Source of the DNA: Uloborus plumipes
Lineage: Eukaryota; Arthropoda; Arachnida; Araneae; Uloboridae
Direction: 5' to 3'
Assembly: GCA_038373865.1 (NCBI GenBank)
Contig: JAXGGA010002909.1
Coordinates: 48,223 to 112,222, forward strand
DNA: 64,000 nucleotides
Below are positions 34,373-46,300 of the stretch, piece after piece. Position 1 is the first letter of the stretch. The number at the start of each line of letters is the position of its first letter. Position numbers and translations under genes: made by a program. The notes below the pieces were generated by a model, which did no database searches, was not told the DNA's origin, and worked only from the letters and a program-made list of their open reading frames with translations.

Positions 34373-35616
34373 CCGTAAAATGGGGTGAATCGGAACACTT
34401 TTCAGCTTTGATTGTAAAAAAAGCAGTTAAAAGATTTTTTTTTAATTTGATTTTTTGGGTAAAAACTTCGGTCTTGCTTTACTTTTGATATTCCAAGCAA
34501 AGACAAAAGATTTTGAGCAATTATTTTTTAAATATATAGCAAATTATGGGTGTTCCGAATTTTTTTCAACTTAATCTGTAATAGGTCTTACAAACATGAG
34601 TAATATTAATGGGGGAGAATAAGAACAGATAATTACTGTCAAATAAATGTATAATTTCAGTACCAGTAAACGTTTATAATTTGTGAAAATTTAAAATAAT
34701 TTTGAACTTATGAAAAATGAAAAGTAATTTTAAGAAAAGCTTTTGAATTGAAATGCAAAGATTTAACATGAATGGAAGTCACTCATGTCGTCCACAAGTA
34801 TGTACTTGTCCTTAAAACTAGCAATTGTGACTTGGCTTAAGTTTTTCATAACATCTCCTGGGATGAACTCTGCCTTTTCTTTAGTTTTTTGAAATTTCTG
34901 CGTTTCGGGGATTGTCCTGAAAGATTTTTTCGCTTATTCATGACTGTCTGTGTGCTGGACGTTTACTACATAAAGTTTATGTGACTTTCTCCCTTTTATT
35001 TTAAGTAAAAAAAAGTCTCCTGGAGAAAAAAATCTTTTGAAATCTGTAACTTTTGTCATTCTAAGATCTAGTTGCTCACGAGAAGGGATAAACAGTAATA
35101 AATCCTTGTCCCTGTCTTGATTAGAAGAATTGGGGTTAGAATCTTGATTTTTCAAACAATTTCCTTCAAATAAGTTTGAATCGGAACAACAGAACTAAGT
35201 GTTCCGATTCACCCCGCAAATTTTTTTCCCATGGCATTTTTCAGAATTCTTCACTTTTATGACACAATTTATAAAAAATGTAAATTCTAATGCGGTATTC
35301 TGTTGTTCAGAAACATGTATAATTGAAACATACCACTCATAGTTTTTAAATATAAGAAGGTTTGTTCTTGCATATGAAGTTTTGCAGTCTATGAAAATGT
35401 GATGTTTTCTAGCATTCAACGTGCAGCCCTCTTTAGAAGCCAGTAGCGTTGCCAGATTGACAAAAGTATTTTTTTCCTACTTCCTATAATCTTACCTTTC
35501 TAAAAAAAAATTCATGGCGAAAAATACCCAATAGTATATTTATGAAGAATTTCTTAGTACGGTCGGGAAGTTTTGTCCCGATTGACCCCGCTGTTCCTAT
35601 ACACCCCATTTTACGG
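34373..35616 (-). mobile_element. pogo/Tc1-like element with CCGTAAAATGGGGTG ends (1.24 kb)
   Basis: CCGTAAAATGGGGTG at the left is mirrored by CACCCCATTTTACGG at the right, and TA flanks both ends (34371-34372, 35617-35618). An internal TTCCGATTCACCCCGC motif repeats the subterminal sequence. It contains a minus-strand coding relic (34934-35155). Confidence 0.75.
34934..35155 (-). pseudogene. C-terminal tail of a pogo/jerky-like transposase
   Basis: A 73-codon frame contains SPGDFFLLKIKGRKSHKLYV, resembling the small GD-V-VK--GKK---YV-V tail domain found at the C terminus of many arthropod pogo/jerky-type transposase proteins. No DDE catalytic domain is present. Assignment rests on the motif plus TA-flanked terminal repeats. 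Confidence 0.45.
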
Positions 35617-35624
35617 TACTCTTT

Positions 35625-35800
35625 GTTTCTATAAGAAGATTTCTGCCTCCAGCTCAGTGGCTTCCTATTCCAAGCAGATGAGTGCCAACAAGTACGGTAC
35701 TGCGATCCTTGGATGGAATAACCGATTTGGCAGTGTATTGCATGTATTTCTGTCTTAGCCCTAGCTTGGGGACGGTAATTTACTGCTTTATGCTACTAAT
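35625..35800 (+). repeat. Decayed relative of the 63.7-kb hammerhead-bearing repeat
   Basis: Aligns in order with the reverse complement of 63640-63775 and with 63870-63960: TTCTGCCTCCAGCTC, GCAGATGAGTGCC (where the intact copy has CTGATGAGAGC), GGATGGAATAACCGATTTGG and GTGTATTGCATGTATTTCTG. Both ribozyme core boxes are mutated, so it should be inactive. Confidence 0.6.
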
Positions 35801-35859
35801 CCAATTGAAGGATACTAGGGAAAAAAAAACAGGAAGTCATTTTTTCAAGGGAGTATTAA

Positions 35860-36183
35860 CCCTCTCGCTGCGTATTTTTTTTATCAAAATAGGTTCAAAA
35901 ATTGCGTTTTTTTTTCTTTCAGCTCTGAAAAGCGCGCGCAAAATGCTAAAAAAAATTCTTTTTGTATTTCGCAGAAACGTGGACAACTAACGCCATCTGT
36001 TAGTCGACATCTAAATAAACAATTAAACATTACAGAAAAGCGGAAATGAAACCATGAACGGGGAAAGTGCGGGTTGCACACTTAAATAGACGGCAAAAAC
36101 ACATCCCCGCGGTAATCGCGGGTTGCGCAAATTTTGCTACTTCTACGTTGCCCGTGGAAATCGCGGGATGCGCAGCGAGAGGG
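35860..36183. mobile_element. piggyBac-like miniature element (324 bp)
   Basis: CCCTCTCGCTGCG at the left is mirrored by CGCAGCGAGAGGG at the right, each flanked by TTAA (35856-35859, 36184-36187), the piggyBac target. Two internal ATCGCGGG(TA)TGCGCA blocks lie near the right end. No transposase. Confidence 0.85.
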
Positions 36184-36430
36184 TTAATGCCAGCTAGTGA
36201 TTACTTAAGTTGAATAGTCTATCACAGAGGATCTCAAAGTTCAGGTCCCCACGGACCTCTACCCAAAAACGTTCCGCTTTCCATTTTTCAAAACGTAAAA
36301 AGTGCAACTTCTGATGACAGAAACTTTAAACACCTTTCATCATAATTTTCCCTTTTCATTATATGCTGCTAAACAATTATTTGATTAACTGTTAATTAAA
36401 TATTTGCATTAAAAAAATCAATTTATAGTA

Positions 36431-36592
36431 CTGTCGTCCCCGCTTAATCAGGTAACGGATAAACGAATACCCCGCTTATGCGAATAAAATATCCCGGAAC
36501 TGAATGTTTCCCCATGCCATAGACGCAATGTTTAAGATCCCCTCTTAATCAAATACCACGCTTAATCGAATAATATTTCTCGGAACCGACAG
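36431..36592. mobile_element. Tigger/pogo-like miniature element (162 bp)
   Basis: CTGTCG...CGACAG ends with TA on both sides (36429-36430, 36593-36594). It has internal CCCGCTTAATC/CACGCTTAATCGAATA motifs typical of such elements. Confidence 0.6.
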
Positions 36593-37151
36593 TATTCGTT
36601 GGAGCAGGCCGACAGCATTTTAAAAAATATTTATAAATTTACTTTTAAGCTATTAAAAGTTGCGTTATAAGTACATTTATAAAAACTCATGAGGTATTTG
36701 TTTGACCTTTAAAATCATATTAGGTTGCTAGATAACGTTTTAACACAATTTCATAAGAGAGCTTCAAGTTTGTTCCTGCGAAATAATTATCTTAAAAAAA
36801 TAAAGTTACCTCTCTTTCAGTGAAATAACCTATAACACTTCTTCAAACAAATGATAGAAATACATATTTTACTGTACAATTCAGTATATACAATACATAT
36901 TTAATAAATTCTACGCAAAAATTTATATCTTACACGTAACTTAAGTTGTAAAAATTTCAAAGTTAAAAACAATCTTTTTAAACTTTTACTCACAATAAAG
37001 ACACAAGGCACCTAAACATTTTTTTTTCTTTTCTTTTTTTAGAAGTGCAGGAACTACAACATTGGAACACGCCCAATAACAGTAATATGAACATGGATAA
37101 ACATACAATAATGAGAGGCAACAAAAGTTTGAAAAGGGTATAATTGTCCAG

Positions 37152-37258
37152 TTACTCATATCCGGGATTTCTGCCATTTTTTGGAGGGATAACTTGGACC
37201 TGATACAAAATATGCTTACTTCGGCACCAACTGAAGGAGTTGTCAAACTTCAAAATAT
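37152..37258 (-). CDS. SEC14-like exon 12 (terminal)
   Basis: Residues 357-390 plus TAA (37152-37154). ILKFDNSFSWCRSKHILYQ is the last strand region of the GOLD domain. Acceptor ATTTCAG. A possible ATTAAA signal lies about 250 bp downstream at 36899-36904. Confidence 0.92.
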
Positions 37259-40200
37259 CTGAAATATTCAGAAAACAATATGTTAGCAATCAAACTTAAT
37301 TTAGATAAACAGATCGCGCAGGTGAACTGGAGGGGGTACATCTATAATGATAATCCATTTTGAAATGTGTACCTTTATTCTATGTGTGCAATATGTTTAA
37401 TAATTAGGTTAATTAATGGTATATGGTAAAAATCATTCCAAGAGAAAATGCACAAAGCATTAATCCAGTGGCAGACTCAGGGGGTGGGCTGATAGGGCTG
37501 CAGCCCCCTCCGAAATTTTCAAAACTGATTTGTAAAATGTAAGCTAAGTTTTTTTTTCTAAATTTCTTTTTTTTTTTTTGAAATCCCAAAATGAGAGAAG
37601 TTTTCAGAACAGATAATTAAGTAAAGGACAAAATTAAAATAAATATTTTTTTGTTTTGACATGTCTATTTTATTGTACGTCATGTTTATGGCTATCCTAT
37701 TATTCCATTTTGCTCATTTTATTGTAAATATATGTTTTAGAAATGCCGATTAATGTTTTTCAGTCACCTATTTCTGTTAAATAAATTTCAGTAACTTGAA
37801 TTCCAACCCCTTATTGGGTACAATAGTAAAATACACTGCACAATTAACATTATTAGAGCGTTAATTTGCCAAAATATTGCAAACAAGTGTTTCAGCAACA
37901 CCTCTTTCAATGAAAAAAATTTTTTTTTCATTTGAATTTCAACTGTCTTCTTTATGTCCATCAAAACGCTTTCTTCGCAATAAGTTTCATGACAAAGCTT
38001 TTTTTAATGATGTATTTATGTCGACTTAAATAGGCATTGAAGCAGAAATTCGAGACATTTACTTTTCTTAGCTACATTTCATGAGGTGCTCTCCCCCCAC
38101 ACTCAAAGAGTCTTGACTCAGCACCCCCCCCCCCCTGAAATGATTTGTCTGCGTACGCCATTGCAGTAATCCATCTCATTCTAGATTTTAAATCGTATGA
38201 ATACAGCAAATGCCATTTCATTCCAACATTTTTCTTTATTTTTCATTACCCAAAACTATATTTATGTATTTATTTGTCAAAAAATATCCTTGCAAAGCTA
38301 TAATCTAGTTTGAAACAAGTAAATAACCTTTGTGCTAAAATGTATAAGATCATTTAACAATTTACACAATGGAAATTTACAAAAAACTGCTGACAGGTGT
38401 TTCAGGGTTACAAGGAAAACTTTTTTTAATGCAAAAGCCGCTTTTAAAGTAATCCTTTTTTCTTTTCTTTAGTAAAGCATCAATTTCATATACCATCAAA
38501 ATATAGCAGTTTTTTGACTTTTGTAAGTGATAACTGAGTTATTTGATAAATTTATCAAAAATATTTCAGATAAAAACAATTCTAAAGTCACAAAGTAGAC
38601 TTTAAAAGGCAACTGAATTCATTCAATGCTTCAAATGAACACCTTTTTAGCTTTTCCATACAAAAGTTCTTTGGAAATTAATAGGACAAAAAGTTTTATA
38701 AGTGAATTACTTTTTCTACAAAATGTACATAAAATGGTTCTGTAATTATCTGCAAATTATTTTTAAATACTACTTTAACTTCCAACTTTTAAAAGCACAA
38801 ATTAAAATATCTTTTTCAGTCCATGAAACAAAGTAAGCAAAAAGAGAAAGAAAACGAAAACAAATACATTAGAATGAAAAAATGTACTGTAATTTCTGTT
38901 AATCTTTCCCCTTGCAGTTTGAAATGACATTTTTCTCTGCTACCCTAATTCGTAAAAAATTGAGATAAGCTTAAAAGTCAACACTAAGCCACTAGGCCAG
39001 CAATTTGTTAGACAATAATGGAAAGAATAAAAAGAAGCTGGATAATATAACCAGAACTAGAAATGATATTGGGAAGAAAGGGGGGAGGGGGAGAAAGCTG
39101 AGTTAGAAAATAGACTAGGAAAAAACCGTAAAATTATTTCAAAAATAGGAGGTCAATAGTGTCTGTGTAATAGAAAGTTCTTAGTTTAAAATTTCTTTTC
39201 AACACAATATATCTTAATTCATTTGTATACTTGAGAAAAAACCCGCAAACTGAAAAATATTTAGATCTAAGCTTCACAAGAAAACCTTCAACTATCGCTT
39301 ATTTATTATTCTATTTAATTTTTACTTTGAAATTTAGTAATTTTTCATGGTTGATGTTTAGCCATATGTATATAATTATTTTGTTCTCGAAAAATCATGA
39401 ATGATTTATGTTCATTTCGTGGCTTATATGATAATATTGAGAAAAAAAATTTAGCAATGAAAAAAACAAACATTTTTTTGTAGAAACAGTTCAAGCATGT
39501 TAACAGATTACGAAAAGAGATTAATAACATAGAACAACTTACATTTCCCCGGCTTGTCACATACGATCATGCCGTCTTCAGGCACTAAATGACAGTTCAC
39601 ACGCTGCAAAGGTACTAATTCTTCTGCAATGCCACCTTCAGGTCTAAACCACACACTGAACCCAATATCATAATTTTCTGTTTGAAATTCCCATTGCAAA
39701 GTAGAACCAACGTCAGAAACAGTTAATTCAACGGGAAATACAGATTTCTTATCGACAGTTATTTTTGTCAAGTCGGATTCCGTAGATAATCGACGACTCG
39801 GGGCGGTGTAATAGGAACAAGGGACTTGACCACCCATACAAACCTAAAAATTACATATAATTTTCATAAACTTGTGAAACGAAACACATTTAAAAATACG
39901 ATTTTAAAAAATTGTACACATGAAAATAGTATGATATCACATTAAGTTAAATAATACTTTCAGCCAATGATATTTAGGTGTGGTGTCATTGGTACGACAT
40001 ATTCTAAGACAGATTTTGCATTCTTAAAAAAGTCATACTTTCACATTTTCATATTAAATTTTCAAAAATTGTATTTTATATTTTTCATGACATTTTAATT
40101 TCTAAGAATCTGAAAGAAAAATAACACAAAAGCATTTAAAATTAAAAAGCAAGATAGCAACAAAAATTACAATGCAACATGAAAATATATTAGAGGGAAA

Positions 40201-43200
40201 AAAAGAACAATTAACTTGAATAGTAAATTAATGCAGTAAATAGTCCAGAAAAGACTTGATTTGTTTTACGTGTGGTCAAAACATCATCAAAATATTAATA
40301 AAAATTTCGAGGTTGAAATTAAAAATACTCACTAAAGGATGTCCTTCAGGATCAGATTTAGTACCGGCCCACTGAGAAGGCAGTTCACTTGGATCAATAT
40401 CTTCAAATACAGCACTTTTCCAGGTTTCTGGCAGAAATGTATTTATATCCAAATTAATTGAGATGTTTGATGCATAAAGTAAATTTACTTAGACATTACA
40501 ACAATAATTTTCGTCATTTGTGATGATAGTTCAAATTAGGGATGCACCAATTAATCATCCATAATCGGCAAAATTGGGCCGATTAATGGGCCCAAAAGAT
40601 TTTTTCAAAAATTTCTTAAAGTATACTTTCACTAAGAAACTATGGTGAATAATATTATTAACAGTAATAATAATCTTCACAGTTGATATAAAGTTTTTTT
40701 TAATTAATTCTCCTACTTTAGATAAATATATACATAGACAATATTGCAACATTTTTCATGTGGCGATAGTTATCTCCTTAACAGATAGATAACCTCTAAT
40801 TTTCAAAGAATAAAAGTATTGAATTAAATTGCTACTAATTATTAAATTAAAAGTACTCCTAAATTGGAGTGCTCACCACAGATTCCGCCCCCCCCCCTCT
40901 TTTTTAAATTTTTATATCCAATTAACATAACTAACAAATACAAATACAAATACAAATGTGACGACCAGCAACAGGCTCTGGGCCCAACTGGGCTGGTCCT
41001 AGTCAAATTATAGATCCCAATGAAGATCAATGACCCTCTTAAAACTATCTACTCCCTTGCTCCTTACCGCCTCTTCCGGTAAACTATTCCAAGTTCCCAC
41101 TACTCTGCTAAAATAGTAATTTTTCCGAATTTCCAGGTTAGCCTGAGATTTAAACAGCTTATAACAATGACCCCTTGTCCTGCTTTCCGTGCAAAAATTT
41201 AACCCTATAACATCTTTCATTTTGATAAATTTAAACAACTGAATCATGTCCCCTCTGGTTCTCCTTTGCTCAAGACTATACATATTAAGCATTCTAAGTC
41301 TGGAATCATAGTCTAAATTAGAAAGTCCATTCACTAACTTTGTAGCCCTCCTTTGTACCCTTTCCAATAAATTAATATCTTTCTTAAGGTAAGGAGACCA
41401 AAACTGAACAGCATACTCTAAATGAGGTCTTACCAAACTTCTATATAAAGGCAGAAGAACCTTCTTTGATTTGTTTGAAATAGATCTATTTATAAACCCA
41501 AGCATCCTATTGGCTTTGTTACTAGCTATGCTGCACAGTTGACTAAACTTGAAGTCTTGATTTATTAAGACACCTAGATCCATAACATTTTCTGCCTTAC
41601 TAATGACTGAACCCTGTAAATAATAGCTTGTATGCTTATTCCCATGACCTAAATGCAGCACTTGACATTTCCCAACATTTACTGCCATGCCCCACTTGTC
41701 TGCCCACTTAGTAATATGATCCAAATCCTCTTGCAGCTGATTTACTTGTTCATCATTTTCTACAACCCCCATAACTTTGACATCATCAGCAAAACAATTC
41801 ATGTTTCCAGAAACATTTTCATGAATATCATTCATAAAAATAATAAACAAAAGTGGACCTAAAACTGATCCTTGGGGAACCCCACTTAAAACCTCACTCC
41901 ATTTAGAATGATTACCCCTTACAACTACTCTTTGTTTCCTTCCTGTCAGCCAATTCCTAACCCAAACTAAAATTTTACCTCCAATTCCTATATCAGCTAA
42001 TTTACTGAGTAGTGCAACATGCGGCACCTTATCGAAAGCTTTTTGAAAATCAATGTAAACAATATCTACACACTTTTTGTTATCTAAAGCCATGGTGACC
42101 TTGTCATAAAAATGTAATAAATTAGTAGCACACGATTTACCTTTCCTGAAACCATACTGCAAACTAGTCAACAGACTATTATTTTCTAAGAAATCCATAA
42201 TCTTAATTTTAAATAAAGTTTCAAAAATTTTGCAAACCACTGAAGTAAGACTGACAGGTCTATAATTTCCTGCATTACCTCTAGACCCTTTCTTGAAGAG
42301 TGGCGTAATGTTAGCCAGTTTCCAGTCCTCTGGCACTGTCCCTGAGTTATACGAAGCATTGAAAATTTTTACAATAGTATCTACTAATTCCTCAGCACAT
42401 TCAACTAGAATTTTTGGGTAAATATTATCTGGTCCCGGAGCTTTAGTTGTTTTAATTTTTTTCAAATGAAGTAAAACGTCCTCCCTAGAAAAAACAAAAT
42501 CCTCAAGCTGTAGAGTAGCTTGTGTCTTACTTGTGTCAACTGTTGAGATACAGTTATCGTTAAAAACACTGGAAAAAAAGTCATTTAGAACAATGTGTTA
42601 ATAATATTATTGACAATAGTATGAAAATTGGTTTTAAGAAATTTGATAAAATTTTAAAATTATTTAGTGAAAACTAGGAAAATGGAAAAAAATCTGTCAG
42701 AAATAAATTATTTTCTATTTTTAAACTTGGAATTGTATAAGAGAGAAAAAGCAGTGATGATAAAATTGGTAGTAGAAAAACCAATCATCTTTATCATTAA
42801 TCGGCCGATTATCAACAGCCATTTAATCGGTAATCGGCCTATTTGCTTATTGGTGCATCCCTGGCTCAAATGTGAAAGAGTGATTTTACAAACTAAAAAC
42901 ATATTTTTGAGGCATTCAGTATCAAAGCCCCATGGTAATTTAGAAAAGTGGTCTGTTTCTATAATTTGATACTTTGCTTATATTTTCAATCTACAATTTG
43001 GAATGAATCCCTTTCAGTTAAACCAAAAGCCATTGCCAAAAGCTCACATTTGAGACAGTGCAGGCGAGCACATGAAATAAAAGGGAGAAACCAGAAGAAT
43101 TTAAATAGAATTTGAATAGTAAAATTAAAAATATCAACAAAATAAGCCCTGTTTGGATCAAACTCAGCTCAAGCTATATCAGTTTTGTATGTAAATAAAT

Positions 43201-43284
43201 AGACAATACAGCAAAAATAAATTTGGACACAGAACGTGTTTCAAACAGTGAAAAAAATCTATTGAAAAAATTTAGTGGGCAAAA

Positions 43285-43317
<33 letters not shown>

Positions 43318-46300
43318 TCCCTTCTGCAAGTTAAAAAAAAAATTGCATTGAGCTGATTTTGATACTAAAAGCTTTATATATTATTTAAAAAATAGATATA
43401 CAAAGGATGGTTTTATAGATGCAACAATACTAAAAGTTAGGAATATACAGGGTGTCCACTCCTATTGTGGCCCAATAACTAATTTTTAAACCGTTAGAGA
43501 TAAGCATATAGTTTATTTAGGAAAAAATCTCTAAACGACGAAAGGAATTTTGGGTCTATTCAATGTTTTTCAAAAAATCAAATTTTGAAAGAGTTACAAA
43601 ATTTTAATTTTTATACAGCTCCCCAGTCATATCAATCATATTTAGTAAAACATTCTTGACACTGTAACGTTTAAAACTTAAAAAAAAAAAAAAAAAATCA
43701 CTCTTCTACGACAAAAATTGACCGAGTTATGACGTTTTGAAAAATCAAGATTTTGAAGGATTTCACAAAAGGTCCCTTGAGCGATCTCTCGATGACGTCA
43801 TGAAATCCATCAAAATCTTGATTTTTCAAAACATCGTAGAAGAGTGATTTTTTTTTTTTTTAGTTTTAAACGTTACAGTGTCAAGAATGTTTTACTAAAT
43901 ATGATTGATACGACTGGGGAATTGTATAAAAATTAAAATTTCGTAACTCTTTTAAAATTTGATTTTTTTGAGAAACATTTCGTGGCCCAAATTCTTTTCG
44001 TAATTTAGAGATTTTTTCCAAAATGAACTATATGCTTATCTCTAACGGTTTAGAAATTAGCTATTGGGCCACAATAAGAGTGGACACCCTGTATCTCCTA
44101 TTTATTCTGCATTTTGCAGTAAATTGTAATGCTTCAATGAAGGGTTCTGGAAATTTTAACTATAAAAAATGCTCTTGAAAGATTACTTTCTTCACAAAAC
44201 ATTTTATTGTTACAAAACTTTTGTTTAGTGATTTAATTGATTTTTAACAGCAACAAAATGCACATCAAAACTTAATTTTAAAGCTGGTTTCACTTATAGG
44301 TTCAAGTAAAATAAACTCTTATTTTTATTTTAATGTTTTATAACATGTTTTTACTCATTTTTTTTTAAATTTTGATGTGAAGTGAATGTTTAACTATGCA
44401 TCATGATTTAGAAATAAAATATTTTTCACAAATGAAAAGAAATAATTGAACTTTCTCTCATAAATAGAACTCAAATTTGTTTGATCCATTTCAAAAACAG
44501 TTGTGAGTGACGGGGAGCGGCAGTTATCAAGGTAACATAATGCTATTTTTTTAGCAGCAGCATTCATTTTAAATCAAAATAAAGAGAATGTATTTTTATG
44601 GAACATAACAAAAAATTGCTAGTAAAATAAGCCACAAACTAAAATTATTTACATTTTAAATAATAAATAACTGCAAACAAAAACACAAAGCAAAATTTTC
44701 TTACCTCGTTATAAAATTTATTTGCTATGATATGATGCAAAAATGAAAGGAAATGAGGATAAAAGCTAAAAAATAAATAACATAAATTCAAACAAAAATA
44801 AAATCATAAACATAAATGCATTTTTGTATAAGTTAGTAACATACAAGCACGAAAATTACTTTAAATTTTAAGTACAACCTCCTCAGCAAAATATGGTTAT
44901 TGAAAGAAAAACTTGATTTTTGCAATAAATTGAAAAAATCAAAAAAATAGCTACTAGTTGAAATACAAATACAAATGTGACGACCAGCAACAGGCTCTGG
45001 GCCCATTCCATTTGTTCTTCATCTGCCTTATTTAAAAAAAATGCATATTTTAAATATGAACTGCCATTATTATTTTTCAGAAATCTCCATATATTATTTC
45101 TCTAAGCCGAATCCTATACCCGGTCGAAACTCGCTCATTTCTTTATCGAATTGCAAGAAAATTTATGATTTTGAAGCTTATCCCGCGGGCTATTGACGAA
45201 AATTAGACCCACCCTCTAAAAAGTGTCGGTTCGTTTTTTATTCGAACTTCAATTTTTGGGCACAAAATTGACTCTATCTAGCGAAATAATTGTCGTATCG
45301 TCTCCATTTTGATTTCATTCGAAAGATTAAAAAAAATGCGTTCTTTAGAACGTTTCTCTGCTAGCGCCGCGTAACGAGAATCTCGAAAATCCACGTTTAA
45401 GCGACTTATAAGCGATTGAAGTTTGAAAAAGTTAAATTTTTTACTCAAACGTTAAAATCGTTACATTGTTGTTCAAATTAATTTTAAATGCGACATTTCA
45501 AGCCAAGGCTTAGCTCGGTAAACCTTAATTGTAACTTTTATGGTTTCAAAATACTTTTTTAGTTTTGCGATAACGTTAGTATTTAGTTTAGTAGTAGCCT
45601 TGGGTATTTGATTTTAATATAGGGTATCACTTTTGTAGTAGTTGTAAAAGTGAACGTGTCTTTGATCTCTTTGAAAAGTTGTCAGAACGACGGCAGTAGA
45701 TGGCGATGTTGTGCAAATGAAGCCAATAAAAATTGTCGTATTAAATTTTAAGTTTAGAGTTTTTTTTTTTTTTTTTGGAACTACTTTGATATAAGCCCCA
45801 AATCGGAAATTTCGCTACTTTTTTTTTTCTCGCCAAGCAAAAAACCTGTTGCCACAAAAATTATTGCCACAAAACTTCAAAAAATAAACTCAAAAAATGG
45901 TACAAATGCAAGAAAATACTAAATTTGGCAACAGCAAAAATCTAAATTAGCTGTAAAAACCTAAATTAGCAACACCAAAATAGGAAACAGCAACCCTAAA
46001 GAGTCCGTAGGGAGTTCCAGATTTGGCGAGTAATTTTTGGGGGGGTATATCAAAGTTATACCTTTTTTTTTTTTTTTTGCGGAATTCCGCACGGGTCACC
46101 TAGTAAAATATTATTACCAAAAATATAAATTTTGAAAAAGTCTCGTAAAGACTGATTTGTTCTTCATGAAGTTATTTTCTAATCAGTAATGTAATTCTTG
46201 ATAGTTAAGCATGAAAGATAAAATTTCAAACAAGAAGAGAGTAGTTTTGATTACAGAAGAAAAACTAAGAAATTATTTTGAATACTTCACTAATGGAAAA

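Larger units (their letters stand above)
40537..42863. mobile_element. hAT-type element (GGGATGCACCAAT ends) disrupted by a CR1 copy
   Basis: TAGGGATGCACCAAT at the left and ATTGGTGCATCCCTG at the right, with mirrored ATCGGC/GCCGAT motifs inside each end. Target duplications GTTCAAAT (40529-40536) and GCTCAAAT (42864-42871) match at 7 of 8. Removing the CR1 insertion at 40934-42592 leaves about 670 bp. In SEC14-like intron 9. Confidence 0.85.

Noticed and set aside
36314..36330. CTGATGACAGAAAC resembling a hammerhead core
   Set aside because: There is no room for stem II between the two boxes.
36986..37246. An 86-codon minus-strand frame overlapping the SEC14-like last exon
   Set aside because: It is in another frame than the exon 12 reading that completes the GOLD domain.
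41783..41793. TCATCAG on the plus strand (a minus-strand CTGATGA)
   Set aside because: It encodes the Ala-Asp-Asp of the reverse transcriptase FADD box; no GAAA or stems follow.
43287..43316. A 30-T run as a possible retrotransposon poly(A) tail
   Set aside because: No adjacent retroelement 3' end or target duplication seen; treated as a simple repeat.
44706..44725. A possible 20-nt extra exon (ANKFYNE) of the SEC14-like gene on the minus strand, bounded by AG and GTAAG
   Set aside because: Exon 9 joins exon 10 directly in phase to give VKETWK, continuous with the family. Including the 20 nt would break the frame into exon 10.
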